Assembly: GCA_904394975.1 (NCBI GenBank) | Contig: CAJFNQ010000025.1 | Coordinates: forward strand, 1 to 64,000 | Length of the DNA: 64,000 bases | Source: Metaruminococcus_A gallistercoris | GTDB lineage: Bacteria; Bacillota; Clostridia; Oscillospirales; Ruminococcaceae | Direction of reading: 5' to 3' | Shown: positions 8,176-17,168 of the stretch, in pieces | Numbering within the stretch: the stretch's first letter is position 1 | Layout of the letters: every line of letters starts with the position of its first letter | Made by a program: the position numbers and the translations under genes | Notes under the pieces: model-generated | What the model saw: only the letters and a program-made list of their open reading frames with translations | Told to the model about the DNA's origin: nothing | The model's database searches: none

Positions 8176-10536
8176 TCAGATTTTTTTCAACCGAGCAAAA
8201 TTCGCCATGATTTTTTTAGTACCAACCTTATCAAACGCCACTTCAACCAGCACATCGTTCGCCATGGGAGTCATGGAAACGACCATACCGTTTCCGAATA
8301 CCCGGTGGCTGACGGTATCGCCCACCTTAAAGTCGATAGCGGCCGGCGCAGCTTTTGCCGGGCGGCCCGCCGGCTCAACCGAAAAGGCAGCCGGTACCTG
8401 TTTTGTCTGCGGCTGGTAAGGGGTATATGTATGAACGGTCAGGTCCTTCCGGTCGGTCAGTTCACCCGGTATCTCCTCAAGGAAGCGGGAAGAACGGTTG
8501 CGAGTAGTGGAGCCGAACAGCATACGCGACGCGGCGCTGAGCAGGTACAGCTTTTCTTTCGCGCGGGTAATGCCCACATAGGCAAGCCGGCGTTCCTCCT
8601 CCAGCTCCTCCGGGAAATTAAGAATGTTACGGGAAGGAAAAATTCCTTCCTCCATCCCCACAATATATACGTAAGGAAACTCCAGCCCTTTTGCGGAGTG
8701 CAGAGTCATCATCACAACACTGTCCTCCGACTGGTTGAGATTATCCAGATCAGTGTAAAGCGCAACCTCTTCCAAAAAGCCGGAAAGAGAGGCGTCATCC
8801 TGGTTTTCTTCCTCGTAATTTTTCATGTTGGATTTCAGCTCTTCAATATTTTCCAGCCGGACTTCCCCTTCCGGGCCGTCCGCCTGAAGCATGAGCCGGT
8901 AGCCGGTCTCCTGCAGCAGCTGATCCAACAGATCTTCCAATGACTCCTGTTCCGCGGCAAAGGCCAGTTCGGTGATGATCCGGACAAACTCTTTGAGCGG
9001 CCCACTACGCCTGGACAGCGCCGGATAGGTATCCGCCTCCCGGAGAACCTCAAACAGCGGGATTCCCTCCCCTTCGGCGATCTGCTCCGCGGCGGCGACT
9101 GTGGACGCGCCGATGCCGCGCTTGGGCTCGTTGATGATCCGTTTGAGGCGCACACTGTCGCTCGGGTTGTTGATCACATTCAAATACGCGAGCATATCTT
9201 TGATCTCTTTCCGCTCGAAGAACTTATGCCCGCCAATGATCCGGTACGGGATATTACTGCGGATGAAGTAACGCTCCACGCTGTTGGACTGGGCATTCAT
9301 CCGGTAAAGAACGGCGTGGTCGGAATATTTCCTGCCGTTTTTCACGTTTTCCACAATGCTGGAAGCAACAAACTCCGCCTCAGCGCTTTCGTCCGACGCA
9401 CGGCGCACGACGATTTTCTCCCCGTCACCGTTCTGGGTCCAGAGCCGCTTTCCCTTCCGTTCCTGATTGTGAGAAATGACCGCGTTTGCCGCGTCGAGGA
9501 TATTCTGGGTAGAGCGGTAGTTCTGCTCCAGACGAATGACGACCGCATTCCGAAACTGTTTCTCAAAGCTCAAAATGTTTTCAATCGTCGCACCGCGGAA
9601 TTTATAAATACTCTGGTCGTCATCACCCACAACACAGAGATTGTGGTGTTTTCCCGCAAGCAGGCTGACCAGACAGTACTGCGCGTGGTTGGTATCCTGA
9701 TACTCATCCACCAGAATATAACGGAAACGGTTCTGGTAATATTCCAGCACATCCGGAAACTCTTCAAATAAGCGTACAGTCAAAACAATAAGATCGTCGA
9801 AATCCAGCGCGTTCGCTGTTTTTAAGCGGGTCTGGTACCGGTCATAAATTTTTCCGATCACCGAAAGGCGGTAATCACTGCCAACCGACTGAATGAATTG
9901 TTTCGGCGAGAGCATTTTGTCCTTACTGCGGCTGATCTCTCCCAGCACCGCTTTGGGCGGGAACATTTTATCGCTGACACCGAGGTCTGCCATGCTGTCT
10001 TTAACCACGCGAAGGCTGTCGTCAGTATCATAAATGGTAAAGCTGCCGGTGTAGCCCAGCCGGTCGATGTTCCGCCGCAGAATGCGTACACACACCGAAT
10101 GGAAGGTGCCGGCATTCACTTCACCGCCGTCCTCACCCAACATTGCGTTAAGCCGCTCTTTCAGCTCTCCTGCCGCCTTGTTGGTAAAAGTGATTGCAAG
10201 AATATTCCAAGGGCGCGGCGGACGCACTGCCAAAATCCCATGAACAGCTTCCCGTTCCTGCTCATTCGGATGCTGTACATACTGAGACAGGAACTCAATT
10301 TCATGTTCGCCGATTTTTTCAGGAACCGCGGTATCCAGATAAGCGTTGCCGTAACTGAGCAGACAGGCGATCCGGTTGACCAACACAGTGGTTTTTCCGC
10401 TGCCCGCTCCGGCGAGAATCAACAGCGGGCCATCAACCGTAACCACCGCCTGCCGCTGCATATCGTTCATTCGGCTATATTCCTGCTCAATGATTTTCTT
10501 TTTCAATGAAAGATAACGTTCCTGCAATTCAGACAT
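8176..10536 (-). CDS. pcrA: ATP-dependent 3'-5' DNA helicase PcrA/UvrD
   Basis: A 786-residue superfamily 1A helicase. The Q-motif region (MNDMQRQAV, residue 23) is followed by Walker A at about 42-49 (AGAGSGKT), the motif Ia segment ITFTNKAAGELKERL, DEYQDTN (Walker B), DDDQSIYKFRGA, EQNYRST and VMMTLHSAKGLEFPYV. The C-terminus ends with the PcrA-type tail domain (VGDTVSHRVFGNGMVVS). Compared with B. subtilis PcrA there is an insertion near residues 65-105 (KIGEHEIEFLSQYVQHPNEQ) between motifs I and Ia. PcrA removes RecA filaments and RNA polymerase from DNA and acts in repair and plasmid replication. GAGGTAAG precedes the ATG. Confidence 0.93.
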   Translation of the reverse strand: MSELQERYLSLKKKIIEQEYSRMNDMQRQAVVTVDGPLLILAGAGSGKTTVLVNRIACLLSYGNAYLDTAVPEKIGEHEIEFLSQYVQHPNEQEREAVHGILAVRPPRPWNILAITFTNKAAGELKERLNAMLGEDGGEVNAGTFHSVCVRILRRNIDRLGYTGSFTIYDTDDSLRVVKDSMADLGVSDKMFPPKAVLGEISRSKDKMLSPKQFIQSVGSDYRLSVIGKIYDRYQTRLKTANALDFDDLIVLTVRLFEEFPDVLEYYQNRFRYILVDEYQDTNHAQYCLVSLLAGKHHNLCVVGDDDQSIYKFRGATIENILSFEKQFRNAVVIRLEQNYRSTQNILDAANAVISHNQERKGKRLWTQNGDGEKIVVRRASDESAEAEFVASSIVENVKNGRKYSDHAVLYRMNAQSNSVERYFIRSNIPYRIIGGHKFFERKEIKDMLAYLNVINNPSDSVRLKRIINEPKRGIGASTVAAAEQIAEGEGIPLFEVLREADTYPALSRRSGPLKEFVRIITELAFAAEQESLEDLLDQLLQETGYRLMLQADGPEGEVRLENIEELKSNMKNYEEENQDDASLSGFLEEVALYTDLDNLNQSEDSVVMMTLHSAKGLEFPYVYIVGMEEGIFPSRNILNFPEELEEERRLAYVGITRAKEKLYLLSAASRMLFGSTTRNRSSRFLEEIPGELTDRKDLTVHTYTPYQPQTKQVPAAFSVEPAGRPAKAAPAAIDFKVGDTVSHRVFGNGMVVSMTPMANDVLVEVAFDKVGTKKIMANFARLKKI

Positions 10537-10603
10537 TCAACTTACCTCAAACTATTTTATATTAAAACGACTTGTCCTGTGAAAGGAATGGATACGGAAA
10601 ATT

Positions 10604-10612
10604 ATTATATCA
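10604..10612 (-). promoter_or_regulatory. Candidate extended -10 promoter for the helicase gene
   Basis: Minus strand TGATATAAT, an exact extended -10 (TGn plus TATAAT). No convincing -35 is present. It lies about 70 bases upstream of the helicase start. The remainder of the 10537-10775 gap holds only this, a 7-bp inverted repeat at 10687-10710 and the oadB terminator. Confidence 0.5.
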
Positions 10613-10727
10613 CAGAATTCACGTAAAAGAAAGCGACTCCTCGTTCAAAAAGCAAAACCATTAAAACACATGGCTTCAAATTCTCGTTCATGCACGTCAA
10701 ACAGCATGAATTAAAACCAACAAAACA

Positions 10728-10756
10728 AAAAGCAGGCCAATAGAAGACCTGCTTTT
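10728..10756 (-). terminator. Rho-independent terminator after oadB
   Basis: Arms AAAAGCAGG (10728-10736) and CCTGCTTTT (10748-10756) with an 11-base loop; a T-rich run follows on the minus strand. It lies 20 bases downstream of the oadB stop. Confidence 0.8.
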
Positions 10757-10775
10757 TTGCCAATTATTTTTTTGA

Positions 10776-11969
10776 TTAACCAAACACGCTGAGCAAAACG
10801 CCTGCTGCAACAGCAGAACCAATAACACCAGCTACGTTCGGGCCCATTGCATGCATAAGAAGGAAGTTGCGCGGATTTTCTTTCTGACCAACCTTCTGAG
10901 AAACACGGGCAGCCATCGGAACAGCAGATACACCAGCGGAACCGATGAGCGGATTGACCTTGCCTTTGGTGAAGATGTACATCAAATCGCCAAAGAGTAC
11001 GCCGCCTGCTGTGCCAAGGCAGAATGCAAGCAGACCAAGGATAATGATCGCAAGTGTAGACGGGCTGAGGAAGTTGTCGCCAACCGCAGTCGCACCAACG
11101 GAAACGCCAAGGAAGATGGTGACAATGTTCATCAACTCGTTCTGAGCGGTCTTGCTGATACGTTCAACCACGCCGCTCTCACGCATGAGGTTACCGAGCA
11201 TGAGCATACCGACCAGCGGAGCAGCATCCGGAACCAGCAGAGAAACAATCAGAGTGGTAACAATCGGGAATACGATCTTCTCGGTTTTGGAAACCGGGCG
11301 AAGCTGCTTCATAACAACAGAACGCTGTTTCTTGGTGGTGAGCAGTTTCATAATCGGCGGCTGGATAATCGGAACCAGCGCCATGTAAGAGTAAGCAGCT
11401 ACCGCAATGGAAGGCAGCAGATCAGGCGCAAGCGATTTGGTAACAAAGATCGCTGTCGGGCCGTCTGCACCGCCGATGATGCCGATGGAAGCCGCTTCCG
11501 GGCCGCCAAACGGGAAGAAATCCGGGAAGTACATACCAAGTGCCATCGCGCCGATAAAGGTGGTGAAAATACCAAGCTGAGCTGCTGCACCGAGCAGGAA
11601 GCTCTTCGGGTTCGCGATCAGCGGGCCAAAGTCGGTCATTGCGCCAACGCCCAAGAAGATGAGCGGCGGATAGATACCGAGTTTAACGCCAAGGTAAAGA
11701 ATATCAACCAGTCCGCCTTTTTGCAAAACCTGACCGTAATCAATGGTCGTGCCGGCGAACAGTTCCGGATGATACACCTCACTGAGCGGAATGTTTGCCA
11801 AGAACATACCAAACGCGATCGGCAACAAAAGCAGCGGTTCAAACTTTTTAGCGATTGCCAAGAAAAACAGGACAAATGAAATAAGGATCATAACGCCCTG
11901 CTGCCAGGTCATTGCCATAAAACCGGAGTCCTGGATAATGCCCTGTATAGTTTCTACAAATACGTCCAC
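10776..11969 (-). CDS. oadB: Sodium-ion-translocating decarboxylase beta subunit
   Basis: A 397-residue polytopic membrane protein with about nine to eleven hydrophobic segments. GGADGPTAIFV at residues 166-176 is the region IIIa signature of OadB/GcdB/MmdB, whose aspartate (residue 169 here) is known in OadB to be essential for Na+ transport. NFLSPSTLAII and GSAGVSAVPMAARVSQ match later conserved regions. The subunit decarboxylates carboxybiotin and pumps 1-2 Na+ out. The start is GTG behind AAAGGAA. It follows oadG by 43 bases. Substrate specificity (oxaloacetate, glutaconyl-CoA or methylmalonyl-CoA) depends on an alpha subunit not found in this window. Confidence 0.93.
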   Translation of the reverse strand: MDVFVETIQGIIQDSGFMAMTWQQGVMILISFVLFFLAIAKKFEPLLLLPIAFGMFLANIPLSEVYHPELFAGTTIDYGQVLQKGGLVDILYLGVKLGIYPPLIFLGVGAMTDFGPLIANPKSFLLGAAAQLGIFTTFIGAMALGMYFPDFFPFGGPEAASIGIIGGADGPTAIFVTKSLAPDLLPSIAVAAYSYMALVPIIQPPIMKLLTTKKQRSVVMKQLRPVSKTEKIVFPIVTTLIVSLLVPDAAPLVGMLMLGNLMRESGVVERISKTAQNELMNIVTIFLGVSVGATAVGDNFLSPSTLAIIILGLLAFCLGTAGGVLFGDLMYIFTKGKVNPLIGSAGVSAVPMAARVSQKVGQKENPRNFLLMHAMGPNVAGVIGSAVAAGVLLSVFG

Positions 11970-12012
11970 AGTTTCACGTTCCTTTCATTCAAGATTCAAG
12001 AACAAATACGGG

Positions 12013-12375
12013 TTACTTTTTTTCCGAGCGTTTAATGCTCTTGATTGCATAAGAACCCTGGCCTTCCAAAGAAACGGAAACCGCCGCAGAAATCGCAGCG
12101 ACTGTTTTTCCCGGAATACCGTCCTCAACAGCAGCATTCATGACCGGACCCGGTCCTGCCGGAGGCACAAACTCAGCAGCTTTTGCAGGTGCAGCTGCTT
12201 TTGGTGCAGCTGCGGGCGCAGACTGCGCTGCAACATCCGGCTGTTTTTTCTTCGACCCGGCAATACGGGAAACTACAGCGCCGGTGATGTACAGGATGAT
12301 GACCAGACCAATAAGCGCAGCAAACACTACGATAAGCCCTGTTATAACAACAGCAATAATTGAGCCCCAATCCAT
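12013..12375 (-). CDS. oadG: Sodium pump decarboxylase gamma subunit (OadG family)
   Basis: A 120-residue protein with one N-terminal membrane helix (about residues 6-36, IIAVVITGLIVVFAALIGLV), then a basic stretch (GSKKKQ) and an alanine/proline-rich linker (about 48-75). This is the usual build of OadG, which assembles the complex. No MKM biotinyl-lysine motif occurs, so it is not the biotin carrier. The C-terminal 45 residues (DGIPGKTVAAISAAVSVSLEG) resemble the short tail of GcdD/MmdD-type proteins. AAGGAG precedes the ATG. It is the first gene of the oadG-oadB unit. Confidence 0.85.
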   Translation of the reverse strand: MDWGSIIAVVITGLIVVFAALIGLVIILYITGAVVSRIAGSKKKQPDVAAQSAPAAAPKAAAPAKAAEFVPPAGPGPVMNAAVEDGIPGKTVAAISAAVSVSLEGQGSYAIKSIKRSEKK

Positions 12376-12431
12376 CTTTGCTTCTCCTTTTTATAAAATT
12401 TTCATGCGTTAAAAAACTAACGATTGGAATT

Positions 12432-12460
12432 ATTATAACCTATCTAAAAATAAATTTCAA
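12432..12460 (-). promoter_or_regulatory. Sigma-A promoter for oadG-oadB
   Basis: Minus strand -35 TTGAAA, 17-base spacer, -10 TATAAT. It lies 57 bases upstream of oadG and is divergent from the mscS promoter. Confidence 0.65.
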
Positions 12461-12508
12461 TGAATATCTGCAATTTTTTCATAATTTCATCCACCTTTTT
12501 AAAAAGCA

Positions 12509-12538
12509 TTGCCATGGTAAAAGAAAGCGAGGTATAAT
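12509..12538 (+). promoter_or_regulatory. Sigma-A promoter for the MscS-type gene
   Basis: TTGCCA, 18-base spacer, TATAAT, about 50 bases upstream of the ATG. Confidence 0.6.
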
Positions 12539-12589
12539 AAAGCAAAGTAAAAAAGCCATGCCGCGCAACTCGCAAAGTGAGGAAAATAA

Positions 12590-13420
12590 ATGAATATTGT
12601 CAATGAAGTTTACCAGTATCTCGTGCAAAAAGCACCGCAAATCCTTATGGCAATCGTTGTGTTCGCAGCCGGGATGGTGGTGGTTTACTTTTTAAACCGC
12701 CTGACCAAGAAAGCGCTCGCACGCAGCCGCATCGATCAAGCGATCGTCCGTTTTATTGAACCGGTCGTTAAAATCGGCCTTTATATCGTCGTGGGGATCA
12801 TTGCCCTTTCCGTTGCGGGATTTCCCACCACCTCGCTGGTCGCGGCGTTTGGTGCGGTTGGACTGGCTGTGAGCCTTGCCGTAAAAGATTCCCTTGCAAA
12901 CATGGCAAGCGGCCTTTTGCTGCTCGCCTCAAAGCCATTTAAGATCGGCGATGTCGTTGAAGCAGACGGAGTCACCGGAACGGTGAAAGAGATCAGCATT
13001 CTTTACACGCAAATCAATACATTTGACAACCGTGTCGTGTACATCCCAAACGGGCAAATCGCAGACGAACAGATCATCAATATCTCACGGGAAGGAGAAC
13101 GCCGGCTGGACCTTACGTTCGGCATCTCTTATAAAGACGATGTAGAACGTGCAAAAGCTTTAATCAAAAGCGCTGTGGATGCGCACAAAGATGCATTGAA
13201 AACGCCGGAACCGATCATTCGCTTATGTGAACTGGGAGACAGCGCTGTAAAAATCTCCTGCTATGTCTGGGTAGAGTCTTCCAATCTGATCAATTTAAAA
13301 TTTGATCTTTTAGAGCAGGTCAAACAGTTGTTTGATGAAAACGGGATTTCCATCCCCTACCCGCAGCTCGATGTTCATCTTGATCCTTCTTCTCAGCAAC
13401 CCACTAATCAGGCTGAATAA
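12590..13420 (+). CDS. Small-conductance mechanosensitive channel, MscS family
   Basis: A 276-residue channel subunit with three membrane segments (about 18-38, 62-82 and 86-110). The pore-lining third helix has the glycine/alanine pattern AAFGAVGLAVSLAVKDSLANMASG, and ASKPFKIGDVV starts the cytoplasmic beta domain, with VVYIPNG a family signature. It releases solutes on hypo-osmotic shock. GAGG lies 7 bases before the ATG. It is a single-gene unit between its own promoter and the terminator shared with galM. Confidence 0.92.
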   Translation: MNIVNEVYQYLVQKAPQILMAIVVFAAGMVVVYFLNRLTKKALARSRIDQAIVRFIEPVVKIGLYIVVGIIALSVAGFPTTSLVAAFGAVGLAVSLAVKDSLANMASGLLLLASKPFKIGDVVEADGVTGTVKEISILYTQINTFDNRVVYIPNGQIADEQIINISREGERRLDLTFGISYKDDVERAKALIKSAVDAHKDALKTPEPIIRLCELGDSAVKISCYVWVESSNLINLKFDLLEQVKQLFDENGISIPYPQLDVHLDPSSQQPTNQAE

Positions 13421-13451
13421 AAAGACTCCCATGGAGCTTCAAACAGTTACG

Positions 13452-13487
13452 AAAAAAAGCGGCGGAACCCCAGTTCCGTCGCTTTTT
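13452..13487. terminator. Bidirectional terminator between mscS and galM
   Basis: A 14-bp stem with one mismatch (arms AAAAGCGGCGGAAC and GTTCCGTCGCTTTT) is flanked by A-run and T-run, so it can stop both converging genes. Confidence 0.8.
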
Positions 13488-13499
13488 CATCGGCAAATG

Positions 13500-14579
13500 T
13501 TATTTTTCCACAGAGAACCGGTATTCGGTCGTAAACGAATACAGGCTGCCCGCCTTCAGCACAGGCGACGGGAAGTTTTTGTGTTTCATCGCGTTGGGGA
13601 AAAACTGTGTTTCCAGGCAAAATCCCGCATGCGGCTGATATTTCACACCGCCTTTTCCGATAACCTGATCGCTCAAGCCGTTTCCACAGTAAAACTGAAT
13701 GCCGGGTTTGTTGGTATACACCGTCATTTTAATGCCTGTATCCGGGCAAACCGCTTCTGCTGCGATAGGCAGCTTATCCGAATGATCGTCCTCATCCGCG
13801 CCGTTTAAAACCCAGTTGTGGTCATAACCGTGCGCGGAAACAAGGCCAGGCTCATCGTCATGGATTCGTTCACCGATCACATGATAATCAATGAAGTCAT
13901 AAGGTGTTCCCACAACATCCGCAATGATGCCGTTCGGAAGGGTTTCGTCATTGCCTACGGTATATTTTTCTGCATAAAGTTTTAATTTATGATCCAGCAC
14001 GTTCTTGCCGCTGTCCTGACCAGCAAGGTTAAAGTAAGTGTGATTGGTGAGGTTGCAGACGGTATCACGGTCGCTGACCGCACGATAATCGATTACAAGA
14101 CCATTTTCTTCCGTTAATTTATAAACCACAGTCACATTCAGGTTACCAGGATAGTTTTCATCTCCATCCGGGCTGAACAGCTTGAGCTCCAGCTCATCGC
14201 CTGTCGCACCTTTCATGATTTCAACATTCCACACCTTTTTATCAAATCCAATCTTGCCGCCGTGAAGATGGTTGTTTCCATCGTTCAAATAAAGGTGATA
14301 GGTCTGACCGTTGAGTTCAAACTCGCCTTTTTCAATACGGTTTCCACAGCGGCCAATCAGCGCGCCCAAAAATCCACCTCTGGTCTGATACTCGCCAATG
14401 GTGTCATAACCCAAAGCAACATCTTTCATATCGCCGTTTTTATCCGGCACAAGAATGGAAACAACAGTTCCTCCATAATTGGTGATACTCACCTTCATGG
14501 AGCCATTGTCAAGTGTGTAAAGGTCAACGTCAACCCCTGTAGAAGTTGTTCCAAAGGGTTTTTTTGTGATGGTTGTCAT
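13500..14579 (-). CDS. galM: Aldose 1-epimerase (mutarotase)
   Basis: A 359-residue enzyme interconverting alpha and beta anomers of hexoses, the entry step of the Leloir pathway. Family features: ISITNYGGTVVS-like VSITNYGGTVVSI near residue 29, GRCGNRIEKGEF, NDGNNHLHGGKIGFDKKVW, NLTNHTYFNLAGQ (catalytic His region) and PHAGFCLETQFFPNA (catalytic Glu). The ATG at 14579 is 7 bases after AAGGAG, so the start 24 bases upstream is rejected. It has its own promoter and is separated from galE by a hairpin, yet lies in the same direction next to galE and galK. Confidence 0.93.
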   Translation of the reverse strand: MTTITKKPFGTTSTGVDVDLYTLDNGSMKVSITNYGGTVVSILVPDKNGDMKDVALGYDTIGEYQTRGGFLGALIGRCGNRIEKGEFELNGQTYHLYLNDGNNHLHGGKIGFDKKVWNVEIMKGATGDELELKLFSPDGDENYPGNLNVTVVYKLTEENGLVIDYRAVSDRDTVCNLTNHTYFNLAGQDSGKNVLDHKLKLYAEKYTVGNDETLPNGIIADVVGTPYDFIDYHVIGERIHDDEPGLVSAHGYDHNWVLNGADEDDHSDKLPIAAEAVCPDTGIKMTVYTNKPGIQFYCGNGLSDQVIGKGGVKYQPHAGFCLETQFFPNAMKHKNFPSPVLKAGSLYSFTTEYRFSVEK

Positions 14580-14648
14580 AAGCATGCTCCTTGTCAAAAT
14601 CACATAAATTCAAAAATAAGTATCCCTTTTCAAAGATATTTGCTTTTT

Positions 14649-14678
14649 ATTATAGCACCGTCAAGCAGAAAAATGCAA
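14649..14678 (-). promoter_or_regulatory. Sigma-A promoter for galM
   Basis: Minus strand TTGCAT, 18-base spacer, TATAAT, 70 bases before the galM start. Confidence 0.55.
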
Positions 14679-14780
14679 CAGAAAGTTGAATTGTTGACGA
14701 AAAGCAGATGCACATTTTACCGAATACAAACCTGCAAATCCACCTGAACTGCGATATAAAGCATTTTGCCCATAAAATAA

Positions 14781-14822
14781 TCGGCAAATCATCCGCAGCA
14801 TATGCTTCAGATGACTTGCCGA
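14781..14822 (-). terminator. Long hairpin after galE, probable terminator
   Basis: The 13-base arms TCGGCAAATCATC (14781-14793) and GATGACTTGCCGA (14810-14822) pair completely on the minus-strand RNA if one G-U pair is allowed. The loop holds the 10-base palindrome AGCATATGCT. TTATTTTAT follows on the minus strand. It lies 27 bases past the galE stop. The rest of the 14580-14848 gap holds the galM promoter. Confidence 0.6.
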
Positions 14823-14848
14823 ACGCTGTTTTGCCTGTAATTTCACCG

Positions 14849-15844
14849 TTATTGGTTACAGATAAACCGCCAACCATCCCGGCACATTTCTTCGATTCCT
14901 CTTTCCGCTTTCCAATGAAGCAGTTCAGCCGCCTTGGAAGTTTCCGCATATGCGGAAGCGATGTCGCCGGCACGACGAGGAACAATCTTGTAAGGTACCG
15001 TCACACCGTTTGCCTTTTCAAATGCGGTTACCATTTCCAACACGCTGGTTCCTTTTCCGGTACCGAGGTTGATACAGTCACAGCCGGTACGGTTCATCGC
15101 ATAATCAAGCGCCGCAAGATGACCTTTCGCCAGGTCGACAACATGGATGTAATCACGCACACCTGTGCCGTCAACTGTATCATAATCGTTGCCGTACACA
15201 TTCAAATGCGGCAGTTTGCCGAGCGCCACCAGGTTGATGTACGGCATGAGATTATTGGGGATACCGTTCGGATTCTCCCCAATGAGCCCGCTTTCATGCG
15301 CGCCAACCGGATTAAAATAACGCAGATTCACTGCGCTCCACTGGGAGTCCGCTTTGCACACATCTTCTATCATCTGCTCCAGCATTACCTTAGTATAGCC
15401 ATAAGGATTTGTTGCCGAAGTGGGCATGCCTTCCTTAAATGGAACCGGATTGTTCATGCCATACACGGTTGCGGAAGAGGAAAACACCAGTTTTTTGCAG
15501 CCTTCTTTGCGCATCGCGTCCAACAAAGTCAAAGTACCGGTAATGTTGTTCCAGTAATACTCCAACGGTTTTTCTACCGATTCACCCACTGCCTTGAATC
15601 CGGCAAAGTGGATGACCGCATCCACCGCACTGTGCTTAAAGATGCTTTGCAGGGTACGGCGGTCTAAAATATCCGCTTGAAAAAATGAAACAGTTTTTCC
15701 TGTAATCGACTCAATCTTATCGACTACTTCAATTTTCGAATTGGAAAGGTTGTCTACAATCAACACCTCATGACCGGCATTGAGCAGTTCCACACAGGTA
15801 TGGCTTCCAATAAAGCCGGTACCTCCTGTAACCAGAATCGTCAT
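14849..15844 (-). CDS. galE: UDP-glucose 4-epimerase
   Basis: A 331-residue short-chain dehydrogenase-type enzyme that interconverts UDP-galactose and UDP-glucose. NAD-binding GGTGFIGSH is at residues 7-15, the catalytic tyrosine is in NPYGYTKVMLEQ (YxxxK), with SSSATVYG upstream and LRYFNPVGAHESG downstream. The length is normal. It follows galK by 20 bases. No galT (uridylyltransferase) is present in the window, so the pathway is incomplete here. Confidence 0.95.
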   Translation of the reverse strand: MTILVTGGTGFIGSHTCVELLNAGHEVLIVDNLSNSKIEVVDKIESITGKTVSFFQADILDRRTLQSIFKHSAVDAVIHFAGFKAVGESVEKPLEYYWNNITGTLTLLDAMRKEGCKKLVFSSSATVYGMNNPVPFKEGMPTSATNPYGYTKVMLEQMIEDVCKADSQWSAVNLRYFNPVGAHESGLIGENPNGIPNNLMPYINLVALGKLPHLNVYGNDYDTVDGTGVRDYIHVVDLAKGHLAALDYAMNRTGCDCINLGTGKGTSVLEMVTAFEKANGVTVPYKIVPRRAGDIASAYAETSKAAELLHWKAERGIEEMCRDGWRFICNQ

Positions 15845-15863
15845 AAAACGACCTCCATTTCAA

Positions 15864-17168
15864 TCATCTAATATTAACATGTGTTCCACCGCAGGGACGG
15901 ATCTTCAGCAGGTGACAACAATCCTTCCCAAAAACATTCTCCATCTCTTTGCAATAGTCTTCTGCCATCTCTTTGGGAAGATATGCCTGAATCGTACCGG
16001 CAAAGCCCCCGCCATGTACCCGGCAGGCACCCTTGCCGTTCAACAGCCGCTCCGAAAGAGCAAGTGCCAGCGCAAGCCCCTGTTCTTTTGTGCTGCCAGG
16101 CGGTGTAACATTTTGCAGCCGGCAGGCAGAAGAAGCGCCCGACGCTTTGACCAGCTCAAAAAAGCGGTTCATCTCCCGATCACGAAGTGCATTTGCCATT
16201 TTCGGAACCCGCTGGTCTTCATCGAAAAAGTGAATCGCACGCAAAACAGCACGATCGCCCAGCTGTGAACGCAGCTGCGGGAGACAGCGGAAGAACTCCT
16301 GCTCATTTACCTCGCGCAGCACCTCTTTGCCAAGTGCCTTAGCCACGCCGGACATTTCTGCCGGTACAGCGGCGTATTCACCAGTGAGATCGGCATGGCT
16401 GCCTCCGGTGTTAACAACGCACAGATAATAGCCATACTCGGTAAAATCGCAGAACAACTGATCCACTTTCGGAACTGCGGGATCGGCAAAATCGATCTCG
16501 ATCAACCCTCCGAATGAACATGCCATCTGATCGAGCAAACCGCACGGCTTTCCAAAATAACGGTTCTCAGAATACTGACCGATCTGCGCGATCTCGATGG
16601 CGCCAACCGTTCCGTCATTGTAAAGGTGATTGAGCATGGTTCCTACCAGCACCTCAAACGCAGCGGAAGAAGACAGGCCCGATCCGCGTAAAACGTCAGA
16701 AGTAGTATATGCGTCAAATCCGCCGATCGCATACCCAAGCTGTTGAAAACGTGAAGCAATGCCGCGAACGAGCGCGGTCGATGTATTTTCCTCCTCCGGT
16801 TTCGGATCAAGGTCAGAGAGAGAAACAATGTTTTCATCATGCCCCTCAGAATGAATATGAATCACACCGCGGTCATTTTTAGAAGCGACCGCTACAGCGT
16901 CTAGATCAATCGATGCGGCCAATGTTCTTCCCCGCTGATGATCGGTATGGTTTCCGCCGATCTCAGTACGCCCCGGAGCACTGAAGAAGCAAACTTCCCG
17001 CTCTGCTCCGAAAAGCCGCTCAAACTCTTCCAAAGCGGTTATGTAGCGTTCCCGCTGACGGGTCACATCTTCTTGTTTATAAAGGCGTGAAAATTCTTTT
17101 TCTGCCGCTCCCGCCTTCAAAAGCTGTTTACACTCACTTGTTTTAGCCAAGGCAAATTCCCCCTGCAT
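15864..17168 (-). CDS. galK: Galactokinase
   Basis: A 434-residue GHMP kinase phosphorylating galactose at C1. Motif 1 reads SAPGRTEIGGNHTDH, where the usual GE before HTD is GN; I believe this variant is common in clostridial galactokinases. Motif 2 is GSGLSSSAAFEVLVG and motif 3 VHGGGFAGTIQAYLP. I chose the ATG at 17168 because it overlaps the FkbM stop (TGATG), giving translational coupling. An in-frame GTG at 17195 lies inside the upstream gene and has no binding site. No strong Shine-Dalgarno is seen for either start, which fits coupling. Confidence 0.92.
   Translation of the reverse strand: MQGEFALAKTSECKQLLKAGAAEKEFSRLYKQEDVTRQRERYITALEEFERLFGAEREVCFFSAPGRTEIGGNHTDHQRGRTLAASIDLDAVAVASKNDRGVIHIHSEGHDENIVSLSDLDPKPEEENTSTALVRGIASRFQQLGYAIGGFDAYTTSDVLRGSGLSSSAAFEVLVGTMLNHLYNDGTVGAIEIAQIGQYSENRYFGKPCGLLDQMACSFGGLIEIDFADPAVPKVDQLFCDFTEYGYYLCVVNTGGSHADLTGEYAAVPAEMSGVAKALGKEVLREVNEQEFFRCLPQLRSQLGDRAVLRAIHFFDEDQRVPKMANALRDREMNRFFELVKASGASSACRLQNVTPPGSTKEQGLALALALSERLLNGKGACRVHGGGFAGTIQAYLPKEMAEDYCKEMENVFGKDCCHLLKIRPCGGTHVNIR

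Noticed and set aside
10851..11879. Plus-strand open frame (342 codons) opposite oadB
   Set aside because: The translation is highly charged and low in hydrophobic residues, as expected of an antisense of a membrane protein.
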